Below, in pieces: positions 56,199 to 64,000 of a stretch of 64,000 nucleotides of DNA. This DNA comes from a beta proteobacterium AAP99 (lineage in GTDB: Bacteria > Pseudomonadota > Gammaproteobacteria > Burkholderiales > Burkholderiaceae_C): the NCBI GenBank assembly GCA_001295775.1, contig LJIA01000009.1, positions 1 through 64,000 on the forward strand, given 5' to 3'. The notes below the pieces were generated by a model, which saw only the letters and a list, made by a program, of their open reading frames with translations, ran no database searches and was not told the DNA's origin. Made by a program: the position numbers and the translations under genes. Position 1 is the stretch's first letter; each line of letters opens with the position of its first letter.

Positions 56199-56822
56199 AT
56201 GAGTACGTCAGACAGCTTTGCAAGCACCCAACTGACTCGGCGCCACCATCACACGCGAACTATTCGGGTTGACGCCTACGAGCGCAGCGACGGCCTCTGG
56301 GACTTTGAGGCTCGCCTGGCCGATGTGAAGTCGGTGGACTTTCGCCTCGCCAGCGGACTGCGCGCAGCCAATGAGCCTGTCCATGACATGCTCTTGACGC
56401 TCACGATCGACCGCGCGCTGAACGTCGTCGCCGCTCGGGCTGAGTCCCTCTCGGTGCCTTATCCGGGCTACTGCAACACCATCGGCCCTGCGTACGGCCA
56501 GCTGGTCGGCCTGAATCTGATGCGCGGCTTTCGCGATGCCGTGAAGACGCGCCTCGGCGGGGTGGCCGGCTGCACCCACATCACCGAGCTCGCGACCCTG
56601 CTGCCGACCGCGGTAATCCAGGCTTACGCGGGCGTGGTGCTCGACACCCGTGACGCGTCCGCTGCTGAGGAGCAGTCGGTCCAGCCCTTCCAGCTCGACC
56701 GCTGCCACGCCTTGCGGACGGACGCGCCCGCCGTCCGCGAGTTCTACCCGCGCTGGTATCGCGGCCCGGCGGGTCAAGATGCAACGGGCTGTTCGGGGGC
56801 CGGAGCGACGGACTCGGCGTAA
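56199..56822 (+). CDS. DUF2889 domain protein
   Basis: A 207-residue protein of the DUF2889 family, recognisable from RRHHHTRTIRVDAYERSDGLWDFEARLADVK, VPYPGYCNTIGPAYGQLVGLNLMRGFRDAVKTRLGGVAGCTHITEL and the C-terminal CHALRTDAPAVREFYPRWYR. The His and Cys residues in GGVAGCTHITEL could bind metal, but no activity is known. The gene is regularly found between recX and sucC in Burkholderiales, as here. Confidence 0.9.
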   Translation: MSTSDSFASTQLTRRHHHTRTIRVDAYERSDGLWDFEARLADVKSVDFRLASGLRAANEPVHDMLLTLTIDRALNVVAARAESLSVPYPGYCNTIGPAYGQLVGLNLMRGFRDAVKTRLGGVAGCTHITELATLLPTAVIQAYAGVVLDTRDASAAEEQSVQPFQLDRCHALRTDAPAVREFYPRWYRGPAGQDATGCSGAGATDSA

Positions 56823-57008
56823 TGCTGACGTCAGGCCCCGCAACTAAGTTGCCGGCGTGCCCCATCCGCTGCCGACAGCCCGTTAAGCCACCCCGCTAAA
56901 CTGCCGCCCGCCAATTGCCGATGATGCCGCGATGGGCATCGTCCATCAGGCGCGCTCACCGCGCCCAAGACAAGTTCACCCCACAGGACCTACCACGGAA
57001 CCAATCCC

Positions 57009-58169
57009 ATGAAAATTCACGAATACCAGGGCAAGGAGCTGCTGCGCAAATTCGGCGTGCCGGTACCCAAGGGCATCCCGGCGTTCTCCGTCGACGAAGC
57101 GATCGAGGCGGCCAAGCAACTCGGCGGTCCGGTCTGGGTCGTCAAGGCGCAGATCCACGCCGGCGGACGTGGCAAGGGCGGTGGCGTCAAGGTCGCCAAG
57201 AGCCTCGACGACGTGAAGGCCAAGGCTGAAGCCATCCTGGGCATGCAGCTGATCACCCACCAGACCGGCCCGGAAGGCCAGAAGGTGAGCCGTCTGTACA
57301 TCGAAGACGGCGCAGACATCCAGAAGGAGTACTACCTCTCCTGTGTGACCGACCGTGGTACGCAGAAGGTGGCTTTCATCGCATCCAGCGAGGGTGGCAT
57401 GGACATCGAGGAGGTGGCACACAGCCACCCCGAGAAGATCATCAAGATCTTTGTCGATCCGGCCACTGGTCTGACCCAGTCGCAGGGCGAGGAACTGGCG
57501 CGCGGCGTGGGCATGCCCGACGACTCGAAGGCGCAGTTCATCGACGTCTGCCAGAAGCTCTACACCTGCTACATGGAGACTGACGCGTCGCTGGTGGAAA
57601 TCAATCCGTTGAACCGTGACAGCAAGGGCAACATCATTGCGCTGGACGCCAAGTTCAACTTCGACTCCAACGCGCTGTTCCGCCATCCGGAAATCGTCGC
57701 CTACCGCGACCTGGACGAAGAAGATCCGGCCGAAGTCGAGGCCAGCAAGTTCGATCTGGCCTACATCAGCCTGGACGGCAACATCGGCTGCCTGGTCAAC
57801 GGTGCTGGCCTGGCCATGGCGACGATGGACACCATCAAGCTGTTCGGCGGCGAACCTGCAAACTTCCTGGACGTGGGCGGCGGCGCAACCGCCGAGAAGG
57901 TGACTGAAGCCTTCAAGATCATGCTCAAGAACAAGGCAGTCAAGGGCATCCTGGTCAACATCTTCGGCGGCATCATGAAATGCGACACCATCGCCGAAGG
58001 CGTCATCACCGCCTGCAAGGCCGTGAATCTCTCCGTGCCGCTGGTGGTCCGCATGAAGGGCACCAACGAAGATCTGGGCAAGAAGATGCTGGCCGAGAGC
58101 GGCCTGCCCATCATCAGCGCCGACACCATGGCCGAAGCCGCGACCAAGATTGTCGCCGCCGTCAAGTAA
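57009..58169 (+). CDS. sucC: Succinyl-CoA ligase, beta subunit
   Basis: A 386-residue ADP/GDP-forming subunit of succinyl-CoA synthetase, a TCA-cycle enzyme that makes nucleoside triphosphate from succinyl-CoA. The ATP-grasp N-terminus is [26 protein letters not shown], followed by [18 protein letters not shown] and, in the C-terminal half, [30 protein letters not shown] and [10 protein letters not shown]. The ATG at 57009 has little spacer to the ribosome-binding region (GGACCTACCACGG). sucD begins 13 bases after its stop. Confidence 0.98.
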   Translation: MKIHEYQGKELLRKFGVPVPKGIPAFSVDEAIEAAKQLGGPVWVVKAQIHAGGRGKGGGVKVAKSLDDVKAKAEAILGMQLITHQTGPEGQKVSRLYIEDGADIQKEYYLSCVTDRGTQKVAFIASSEGGMDIEEVAHSHPEKIIKIFVDPATGLTQSQGEELARGVGMPDDSKAQFIDVCQKLYTCYMETDASLVEINPLNRDSKGNIIALDAKFNFDSNALFRHPEIVAYRDLDEEDPAEVEASKFDLAYISLDGNIGCLVNGAGLAMATMDTIKLFGGEPANFLDVGGGATAEKVTEAFKIMLKNKAVKGILVNIFGGIMKCDTIAEGVITACKAVNLSVPLVVRMKGTNEDLGKKMLAESGLPIISADTMAEAATKIVAAVK

Positions 58170-58182
58170 TCCGGAGCCCTCC

Positions 58183-59076
58183 ATGTCCATCTACATCAAT
58201 AAAGACACGCGCGTCATCACCCAGGGCATCACCGGCAAGACCGGCCAGTTCCACACCCTGGGCTGCCAGGCCTACGCAAACGGCAAGAATGCCTTTGTCG
58301 CGGGCGTGAACCCCAAAAAGGCCGGTGAGAAGTTCTCCGACATTCCCATCTATGCAAGCGTGGCTGAGGCCAAGCAGAAGGAAGGCGCCAACGTCAGCGT
58401 GATCTACGTGCCACCGGCCGGCGCTGCAGCTGCGATCTGGGAAGCCGTCGCGGCGGATCTCGATCTCGTGATTTGCATCACCGAAGGCATTCCCGTGCGC
58501 GACATGCTCGAAGTGCGCAACAAGATGAAGGCCAAGGAAGCCGCGGGCGGCAAGAAGACCCTGCTACTCGGCCCCAACTGCCCGGGCCTGATCACGCCTG
58601 AAGAAATCAAGATCGGCATCATGCCGGGCCACATCCACCGCAAGGGCCGCATCGGCGTGGTTTCGCGTTCCGGCACGCTGACCTATGAAGCGGTGGCGCA
58701 GCTCACCGAAATCGGCTTGGGCCAGTCCTCCGCAGTGGGCATTGGTGGCGACCCCATCAACGGCCTGAAGCACATCGACGTCATGCAGGCCTTCAATGAT
58801 GACCCCGACACCGATGCCGTGATCATGATCGGCGAAATCGGTGGCCCAGACGAAGCTGAAGCCGCGCGCTGGTGCAAGGCCAACATGAAGAAGCCGATCG
58901 TCGGCTTCATCGCCGGTGTGACTGCCCCCCCGGGCAAGCGCATGGGCCATGCCGGAGCATTGATCTCCGGTGGCGCAGACACCGCAGATGCCAAGCTCGC
59001 CATCATGGAAGAGTGCGGTTTCAAGGTGACACGGAACCCGTCCGAGATGGGCCGCCTGCTCAAGAGTCTGCTCTGA
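58183..59076 (+). CDS. sucD: Succinyl-CoA ligase, alpha subunit
   Basis: A 297-residue subunit that binds CoA and carries the phospho-histidine. It begins [25 protein letters not shown] with the CoA-binding Rossmann fold, and has [22 protein letters not shown] and the active-site His in [11 protein letters not shown]. The ATG at 58183 follows CCGGAG at eight bases. It forms an operon with sucC and is followed by a strong terminator. Confidence 0.98.
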   Translation: MSIYINKDTRVITQGITGKTGQFHTLGCQAYANGKNAFVAGVNPKKAGEKFSDIPIYASVAEAKQKEGANVSVIYVPPAGAAAAIWEAVAADLDLVICITEGIPVRDMLEVRNKMKAKEAAGGKKTLLLGPNCPGLITPEEIKIGIMPGHIHRKGRIGVVSRSGTLTYEAVAQLTEIGLGQSSAVGIGGDPINGLKHIDVMQAFNDDPDTDAVIMIGEIGGPDEAEAARWCKANMKKPIVGFIAGVTAPPGKRMGHAGALISGGADTADAKLAIMEECGFKVTRNPSEMGRLLKSLL

Positions 59077-59102
59077 TCCCGCAGCCTCTTCGGGCGAATG
59101 CG

Positions 59103-59132
59103 AACGGGCCGGCTTGCCGGCCCGTTTTGTTT
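59103..59132 (+). terminator. Terminator of the sucCD operon
   Basis: AACGGGCCGGC (59103-59113) and GCCGGCCCGTT (59116-59126) form an 11-bp perfect stem with a very short loop followed by TTGTTTG. Confidence 0.85.
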
Positions 59133-59184
59133 GAGGGTCAAAGAGACTTCTGTTGAGATAGCGTGTCGCCGGGGAGGGCGAGTG

Positions 59185-59892
59185 ATGCTGCAATGGCTCA
59201 GTGAGATCAGTTGGGTGGCGGTCGGGCAGATCATCATGATCGACCTGCTGCTGGGTGGGGACAACGCCGTGGTCATAGCCCTGGCCTGCCGCAACCTGCC
59301 GCCGGCGCAGCGCACCAAGGGCATCATCCTGGGCACCGCAGGGGCGATCGTGCTGCGCGTGATCCTCGTGCTCTTTGCAGTGGCACTGCTCAAGATCCCC
59401 TTCCTCAAGCTGGTCGGCGGGCTGCTGCTGATCTGGATCGGGATCAAGCTTCTCATGCCCGAGGATGAGGGCGAGGACGGTGTCGCCAGTCCGGATCACC
59501 TTTGGGGCGCCGTCCGTACGGTCATCGTGGCCGATCTGGTCATGAGCGTGGACAACGTGATTGCCATTGCCGGTGCCGCCGAGCAGGCCGCAGGTCACCA
59601 TCAGACCGGGCTTGTGATCTTCGGCTTGCTGGTGAGCATCCCCATCATTGTGTTCGGCAGCCAGATCGTGCTCAAGCTGATGGATCGCTTTCCCGTGGTC
59701 ATCCTGCTCGGTGCCGGTCTCTTGGGCTGGATTGCCGGCTCCTTGATTCTGGGCGATCCGGCAGTGCAGCAATGGACCGGCCCGCTTCCCGCGTCAGCGG
59801 CGTACGTGGCGGGCGGCATCGGGGCGGCATTTGTGATGCTTCTTGGCCGTTGGCTTGCTGCACGAAAGTCCCACGCGCAGTTGGGCGCATGA
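59185..59892 (+). CDS. TerC-family integral membrane protein (YjbE-like)
   Basis: A 235-residue membrane protein with about seven helices. The family motifs DLLLGGDNAVVIALACRNLP and DLVMSVDNVIAIAGAAE, each with acidic residues inside a helix, are both present. TerC/YjbE/Alx proteins export manganese or help metallate exoproteins. The ATG at 59185 follows GGGGAGGGCG. I see no room for a yybP-ykoY manganese riboswitch between the sucD terminator and the start (about 55 bases). Confidence 0.93.
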   Translation: MLQWLSEISWVAVGQIIMIDLLLGGDNAVVIALACRNLPPAQRTKGIILGTAGAIVLRVILVLFAVALLKIPFLKLVGGLLLIWIGIKLLMPEDEGEDGVASPDHLWGAVRTVIVADLVMSVDNVIAIAGAAEQAAGHHQTGLVIFGLLVSIPIIVFGSQIVLKLMDRFPVVILLGAGLLGWIAGSLILGDPAVQQWTGPLPASAAYVAGGIGAAFVMLLGRWLAARKSHAQLGA

Positions 59893-60040
59893 GAGCGTCC
59901 GCGTGCGGTGGGCTGCCTATCCGTGCATCGCTTGGTAGGTGGATTGACGAATCTGTATCGGTGTTGTCACATGCCCGAACATCACGGCGCTTGCGAGGAG
60001 CGCCACAGAACAACACGGCGGCCGCAGAGAGGGAGCCGAC

Positions 60041-62563
60041 TTGAACTCCAAGGCTGATTTCATCCGTAAGGACTGGTTCCTCGGATTGGTAGCGATCATC
60101 GGCGTACTGCTGATTGCCAATCTGACCAACGTGACCAAGCGCGTGGATGACTGGCTCTACGACGCCGCCGTTGCCAGCAACTCGAAAGCGCCGTCTGACC
60201 GCGTCGCGTACATCGCCATTGACGAGCGCTCGATCAACGCCATCGGGCGTTTCCCGTGGTCCCGAGACGTTCATGCGCGCTTCCTGGATCGCCTAGCGGC
60301 GGGTCAGCCCAAGAGCGTCGTCTACACGGTCGTGTTCTCCGAGGCACAACGAGATGCCGGCGCAGCTGTGCTCGATCAGCTCGGTGCGCTCTACGACACC
60401 GCCAAGACGCAATCGCTTCCCAGCCACCCGGCGCAAGGCACCATCGACCAGATGGGCGCGCTGATTGCGGAAGCTCGCAGCCGGCTGGATGCCGACGCCC
60501 AGCTGGCCGCCGCCATCAAGCGCCTGGGCAAGGTCCAGCTTGGCGCGATCATGCAGCTTGGCGAGCCGCGAGGCCGACCGGACCCGCTGCCACCCTACGT
60601 ACAGCCGTCTCTGATCCCGGCGCAGCCGCAGCTGATCCCCACGCAATCCGTCAGCCTGCCGCTGCCCAGCATGGGCAGCGCCGCGACTGCGGTCGGACAT
60701 CTCACCGTCGTCGAGGACACAGACGGATCGGTTCGGCGTTCAGCCGCGTTCCTGAACTATGCCGAACGGGCATTTCCGCACCTTGCAGTCGCATCGGTGG
60801 CGCATTACCTCAACCTGCCCATGTCGACTGTGTCGATGGGCACAGCGGGAGTTCAGCTCGGGCAGACGCTCCTGCCCTCCACGCCCGATGGCTTGATCCT
60901 CACACACTTCTACGCGCCGAACGATGGCCGTGCCGCGGTCGCACCGGACTCGTTTGCCGATGTGCTGAACGGCCAGGTCCCGGCAAGCAAGTTTGCGGGC
61001 AAGCTTGTCGTGGTCGGAGTCAGCGCCCCCGGGTTGGCCAACACCATGATCACGCCTGTCGGACTGCAGTCCCAGGGGGAGTACATGGCGCATGCGACGT
61101 CTGCGCTGCTCCAGGGTGACGTCTACACCCTGCCCGCCTGGCGGACCTGGGCGCAGATCGCGGTCGTGCTGTTCGTTGCGCTGTATCTCATCGTCCTGCT
61201 GCCGCGCCTGTCTGCCCTGCTGGGCGCAGGCTCGACTGCCGGCCTGGTCGTGGTTCTGATGGGGTTCTCGTGGTTCATGCTCAGTGCACGCATGACATGG
61301 ATCCCCTTGATGCTGCCGGTTCTGCTTGTTGTTGTTGGTCATCTGGTGCTGACCACCAAGCGGTTTCTGGTGACCGAGCAGGGCAAGGAGCGAAGCGACA
61401 CGGAGTCGGCAGAGTCCAACCGAATGCTCGCGCTGGCGTTCCAAGGGCAGGGCCAGCTTGACATGGCGTTCGACAAGTTCCGCCGTGTGCCGTTGGACGG
61501 CGTTCACGGTCCTGCGGTCATGGAGAATCTCTACAACCTCGGTCTGGACTTTGAGCGCAAGCGACAGTTCAACAAGGCCCAGGCTGTCTATGACTACATG
61601 GCCGGTCACGATCCGAATTTCAAGGATCTCGCTGAGCGCCGCAGTCGTGCGAAGTCCATGAGTGAAACCTTGATTCTGGGTGGCAGCGCCGGCCGAACCA
61701 ACGCTTCGCTGATGACGGGCCAGGTCGGTGTCGAGAAGCCGATGCTGGGTCGCTACGAGCTTGAGAAGGAGCTGGGCAAGGGCGCCATGGGTGTCGTGTA
61801 CCAGGGCAAGGATCCAAAGATCGGTCGCACCGTCGCGATCAAGACCATGGCCTTGTCCCAGGAGTTCGAAGCCGACGAACTCAAGGAAGTGCGCGAGCGC
61901 TTTTTCCGCGAAGCGGAGACGGCCGGTCGACTCCAGCATCCAAACATTGTGACGATCTACGACGCCGGCGAAGAGCATGACCTCGCCTACATCGCGATGG
62001 AACTGCTGCGCGGCAAAGATCTCGTCCCCCACACGAAGCCAGACAACCTGCTGCCCGTCTCGACATCCGTGTCGATCGTGATACGTGTGGCCGAAGCGCT
62101 GGCCTACGCTCACGGCAATGGTGTCGTACATCGCGATGTGAAGCCGGCCAACATCATGTACGAACCAGCTTCTGGTGCAGTCAAAGTCACCGACTTCGGC
62201 ATCGCGCGCATCACCGATTCGTCCAAGACCAAGACGGGCATGGTGCTGGGCACGCCGAGCTTCATGTCGCCCGAACAACTGTCCGGACAGAAGATCGATG
62301 GCCGCAGCGACCTCTTTTCCCTCGGCGTGACCCTGTATCAGCTGCTAACAGGAAAGCTGCCGTTCGTTGGCGAGTCGATGGCACAGCTCATGTACAAGAT
62401 CGCCAATGAACCGACGCCAGATCCTCGGCTTGTGAACCCTCAGATACCTGCCGGGCTGGCGGCCGTCATTCAGCGCGCCACCACAAAGGATCCCGATCAA
62501 CGCTACGCGACTGGCGAACAGATGGCAGCCGACCTCAAGCGGGTCATGGCGGGGCCGCAATGA
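60041..62563 (+). CDS. Membrane serine/threonine protein kinase with CHASE2 sensor domain
   Basis: An 840-residue receptor kinase. A first helix (WFLGLVAIIGVLLIANL) leads into an extracytoplasmic CHASE2 domain (about 35-360), then three helices (about 365-445), a short TPR-like segment (about 455-530) and a Hanks-type kinase from residue 570. Kinase motifs are complete: GKGAMGVVYQG, VAIKTM, HRDVKPANIMY (Asp699), DFGIAR and GTPSFMSPEQL. The start is TTG at 60041 with GGGAG six bases upstream. Its stop overlaps the ATG of the phosphatase gene. The signal sensed by CHASE2 is unknown. Confidence 0.94.
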   Translation: MNSKADFIRKDWFLGLVAIIGVLLIANLTNVTKRVDDWLYDAAVASNSKAPSDRVAYIAIDERSINAIGRFPWSRDVHARFLDRLAAGQPKSVVYTVVFSEAQRDAGAAVLDQLGALYDTAKTQSLPSHPAQGTIDQMGALIAEARSRLDADAQLAAAIKRLGKVQLGAIMQLGEPRGRPDPLPPYVQPSLIPAQPQLIPTQSVSLPLPSMGSAATAVGHLTVVEDTDGSVRRSAAFLNYAERAFPHLAVASVAHYLNLPMSTVSMGTAGVQLGQTLLPSTPDGLILTHFYAPNDGRAAVAPDSFADVLNGQVPASKFAGKLVVVGVSAPGLANTMITPVGLQSQGEYMAHATSALLQGDVYTLPAWRTWAQIAVVLFVALYLIVLLPRLSALLGAGSTAGLVVVLMGFSWFMLSARMTWIPLMLPVLLVVVGHLVLTTKRFLVTEQGKERSDTESAESNRMLALAFQGQGQLDMAFDKFRRVPLDGVHGPAVMENLYNLGLDFERKRQFNKAQAVYDYMAGHDPNFKDLAERRSRAKSMSETLILGGSAGRTNASLMTGQVGVEKPMLGRYELEKELGKGAMGVVYQGKDPKIGRTVAIKTMALSQEFEADELKEVRERFFREAETAGRLQHPNIVTIYDAGEEHDLAYIAMELLRGKDLVPHTKPDNLLPVSTSVSIVIRVAEALAYAHGNGVVHRDVKPANIMYEPASGAVKVTDFGIARITDSSKTKTGMVLGTPSFMSPEQLSGQKIDGRSDLFSLGVTLYQLLTGKLPFVGESMAQLMYKIANEPTPDPRLVNPQIPAGLAAVIQRATTKDPDQRYATGEQMAADLKRVMAGPQ

Positions 62564-63417
62564 CGGATCGCCAGGTCGTGCCTGCACGCAAACCCGTTCC
62601 GCGCGCCCAGAAACTGCGGCTCACGGCCGCGCTGCGCTCGCATCCCGGGATGGTCAGATCCCACAATGAGGACTCGATCGCGGCATCGGTCGAAGAAGGC
62701 CTGTTTGTGCTGGCTGACGGCATGGGCGGCTACAACGCGGGTGAAGTCGCCTCAGGGATGGCCACCACCCTGCTGCGATCTGAACTTGAGCGCGACTTGA
62801 GGAAGTGGCGCACCGAACTGCAGCGCGATGGTGTCGCGCGCGTTCAGGCACTGCTGACCACCCGCGTCGCGCAAGCCAACCAGGCCATTTATCACGCGGC
62901 GCATCACCAGCCGCAATACGAAGGCATGGGTACGACCCTGGTCGTAGCGGTGTTCTCCGGGCACACACTGAGTGTGGCGCATCTTGGTGACTCGCGCTGC
63001 TACAGATGGCGCGACGGCAGGCTAGAGCAGATCACGCGCGATCACTCATTGCTGCAGGAGCAGATGGACGCCGGTCTGATCACGCCGGAAATGGCGGCGA
63101 TGTCGCGCAACAAGAGCCTCGTGACGCGGGCGCTCGGCGTGGACCCGGAAGCGGATCTCGAGATCAACAACCATGAGGTTCGTGCAGGCGACGTCTACCT
63201 CATGTGCTCGGATGGGCTCAGCGACATGGTGGAAGACCATGACATAGCGGGTGTCTTCCAGGCGTTGTCGCAAAACCTCGACGCAAGCGCCGATGCGCTA
63301 GTGCAAATGGCGAACGAGGCAGGCGGGCGCGATAATATTTCTGCAATTCTTGTCCGCGCCGAGCCTGTCGAGGCCCCGGACGGGATCGTTTCGCGGTTCT
63401 TTCAATGGCTGAAGTAG
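62560..63417 (+). CDS. PP2C-family serine/threonine phosphatase (Stp1-like)
   Basis: A 285-residue metal-dependent phosphatase that would reverse the upstream kinase. The metal ligands and motifs are present: RSHNEDS, ADGMGGYNAGEVASG, EGMGTTLVVAV, HLGDSRCYRWRDG, CSDGLSDMV and GGRDNISAIL. Coupling by ATGA overlap with the kinase gene makes a stoichiometric pair likely. The N-terminal 30 residues are basic and Pro-rich. There is no membrane segment, so it is cytoplasmic. Confidence 0.95.
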   Translation: MTDRQVVPARKPVPRAQKLRLTAALRSHPGMVRSHNEDSIAASVEEGLFVLADGMGGYNAGEVASGMATTLLRSELERDLRKWRTELQRDGVARVQALLTTRVAQANQAIYHAAHHQPQYEGMGTTLVVAVFSGHTLSVAHLGDSRCYRWRDGRLEQITRDHSLLQEQMDAGLITPEMAAMSRNKSLVTRALGVDPEADLEINNHEVRAGDVYLMCSDGLSDMVEDHDIAGVFQALSQNLDASADALVQMANEAGGRDNISAILVRAEPVEAPDGIVSRFFQWLK

Positions 63418-63466
63418 TCTGCCGACGGGTTCTGCGGCGCGCTGAGAATTACTGGGAGTGAGGTCG

Positions 63467-64000
63467 ATGCCAAAGGTCATCCTGTCAATGGATGGGCAGG
63501 TACTCAATGAATACGCGCTGGTGAAGGAGCGGACGACGATCGGGCGTCGTCCGCACAACGACATCGCCATCGACAACCTCGCCATCAGCGGCGAACACGC
63601 AGTCATCGTCACGATTCTCAACGACTCGTTCCTTGAGGATCTGGGATCGACCAATGGGACGATGGTCAATGGTGTGCCGGTCAAGAAGCACTTCCTGCAG
63701 ACCGGCGACACGATTGAGCTGGGCAAGTACAGCCTGAAGTTCATGGGCGAGCAGTCCGGTCGCGGAGCCGGTGACGATGCGTTCGAGAAGACGCAGATTC
63801 TGCGCCCGGCCGCTGCCAAGCCGGCCCCGGAAGTTGCGCCTGCTGCGCCGATCCGGCCGATGAATGCCACCCAGGAGATCCCCAGCGGTTTGCCTCCGAT
63901 GCCGCCGCTGGATGAGCCGATGCCCGATACGATTTCGCCGCGTATTGCGCCGTCCGCCACGCGTCAGGGCGTCATTCAGGTGCTGAGCGGTGGAAACGCC
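63467..64000 (+). CDS. FHA-domain protein (3' end outside window)
   Basis: The first 178 residues of a protein with a phosphothreonine-binding FHA domain at about 20-90: RTTIGRRPHNDIAIDNLAISGEHAVI and FLEDLGSTNGTMVNG, the core Arg, Ser-x-x-His and Asn residues being conserved. A Pro/Ala-rich linker follows with FEKTQIL and NATQEIPS, whose Thr-Gln motifs are possible kinase sites. The ATG at 63467 has GGGAG nearby. It probably reads out phosphorylation by the kinase of the same cluster. Confidence 0.92.
   Translation, partial: MPKVILSMDGQVLNEYALVKERTTIGRRPHNDIAIDNLAISGEHAVIVTILNDSFLEDLGSTNGTMVNGVPVKKHFLQTGDTIELGKYSLKFMGEQSGRGAGDDAFEKTQILRPAAAKPAPEVAPAAPIRPMNATQEIPSGLPPMPPLDEPMPDTISPRIAPSATRQGVIQVLSGGNA

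Noticed and set aside
59133-59184. yybP-ykoY manganese riboswitch before the terC gene
   Set aside because: Only about 55 bases separate the sucD terminator from the start codon, too few for this riboswitch, and the expected conserved loops are not visible.

Overview
The window is a high-GC chromosomal segment that looks like a betaproteobacterium of the order Burkholderiales. The evidence is the order recA-recX-DUF2889-sucC-sucD-terC next to a TctD/TctE-like two-component pair, the large number of methyl-accepting chemotaxis proteins (MCPs), and the overall gene content. The genus cannot be fixed from sequence alone. No rRNA, prophage, insertion sequence or CRISPR array was seen. One tRNA with anticodon CAT is present.

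Layout. 0-8.7 kb: three MCP genes (one cut by the window edge, one with a C-terminal Cache domain, one broken by an in-frame amber codon), an HtrA-type protease, an EamA exporter and a DnaQ-like exonuclease. 8.8-12.7 kb: fadH, a DUF502 membrane protein and a PlsC-type acyltransferase. 12.7-20.8 kb: a minus-strand redox cluster described below. 20.8-25.1 kb: a flavin reductase and two half-size ABC exporters, packed head to tail into the same strand and running into the cluster. 25.2-34 kb: a hybrid histidine kinase, an SDR, an MgtC-like protein, a pseudouridine synthase, an RhlE-type helicase, a lipoprotein and cutA. 34-43.7 kb: small envelope and membrane proteins, two beta-barrels, a secreted lipase-like protein, two DUF4124-like paralogues and an esterase. 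43.7-45.4 kb: a type II restriction-modification pair (XhoI/PaeR7I-like nuclease and beta-class methyltransferase) of visibly lower GC. 45.5-53.6 kb: glnS, a periplasmic binding protein, the tRNA, an MFS transporter and a TctE/TctD-like sensor-regulator pair. 54-64 kb: recA with a LexA box, recX, DUF2889, sucCD, terC, and a CHASE2 kinase-PP2C phosphatase-FHA signalling module that runs off the end.

The most interesting region is 12.7-20.8 kb. Two secreted single-haem cytochrome c proteins carry HYDIN/ASPM-type beta-sandwich repeats and end in a Gly-rich Cys, Asp-Pro, hydrophobic, basic tail of the JDVT-CTERM type. A small CPBP glutamic intramembrane protease (MrtJ-like), the expected processing enzyme for such tails, lies just upstream. 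Downstream in the same operon come a TlpA-like thioredoxin, a tiny DUF4266 lipoprotein, a DUF3570 outer-membrane-like protein and an ApbE flavin transferase. The DUF3570 protein contains DEVSGAS, which fits the ApbE flavinylation consensus (Asp-x-x-Ser/Thr-Gly-Ala-Ser/Thr), so it may be the covalent FMN carrier. Together the genes suggest an envelope electron-transfer system combining haem, thiol and flavin carriers with a dedicated sorting protease.

Two families of short dispersed intergenic repeats were also noticed. One has three copies at 41.2, 42.6 and 47.4 kb. The other has copies at 1.8, 10.9 and 51.0 kb. Neither matches a family I recognise.
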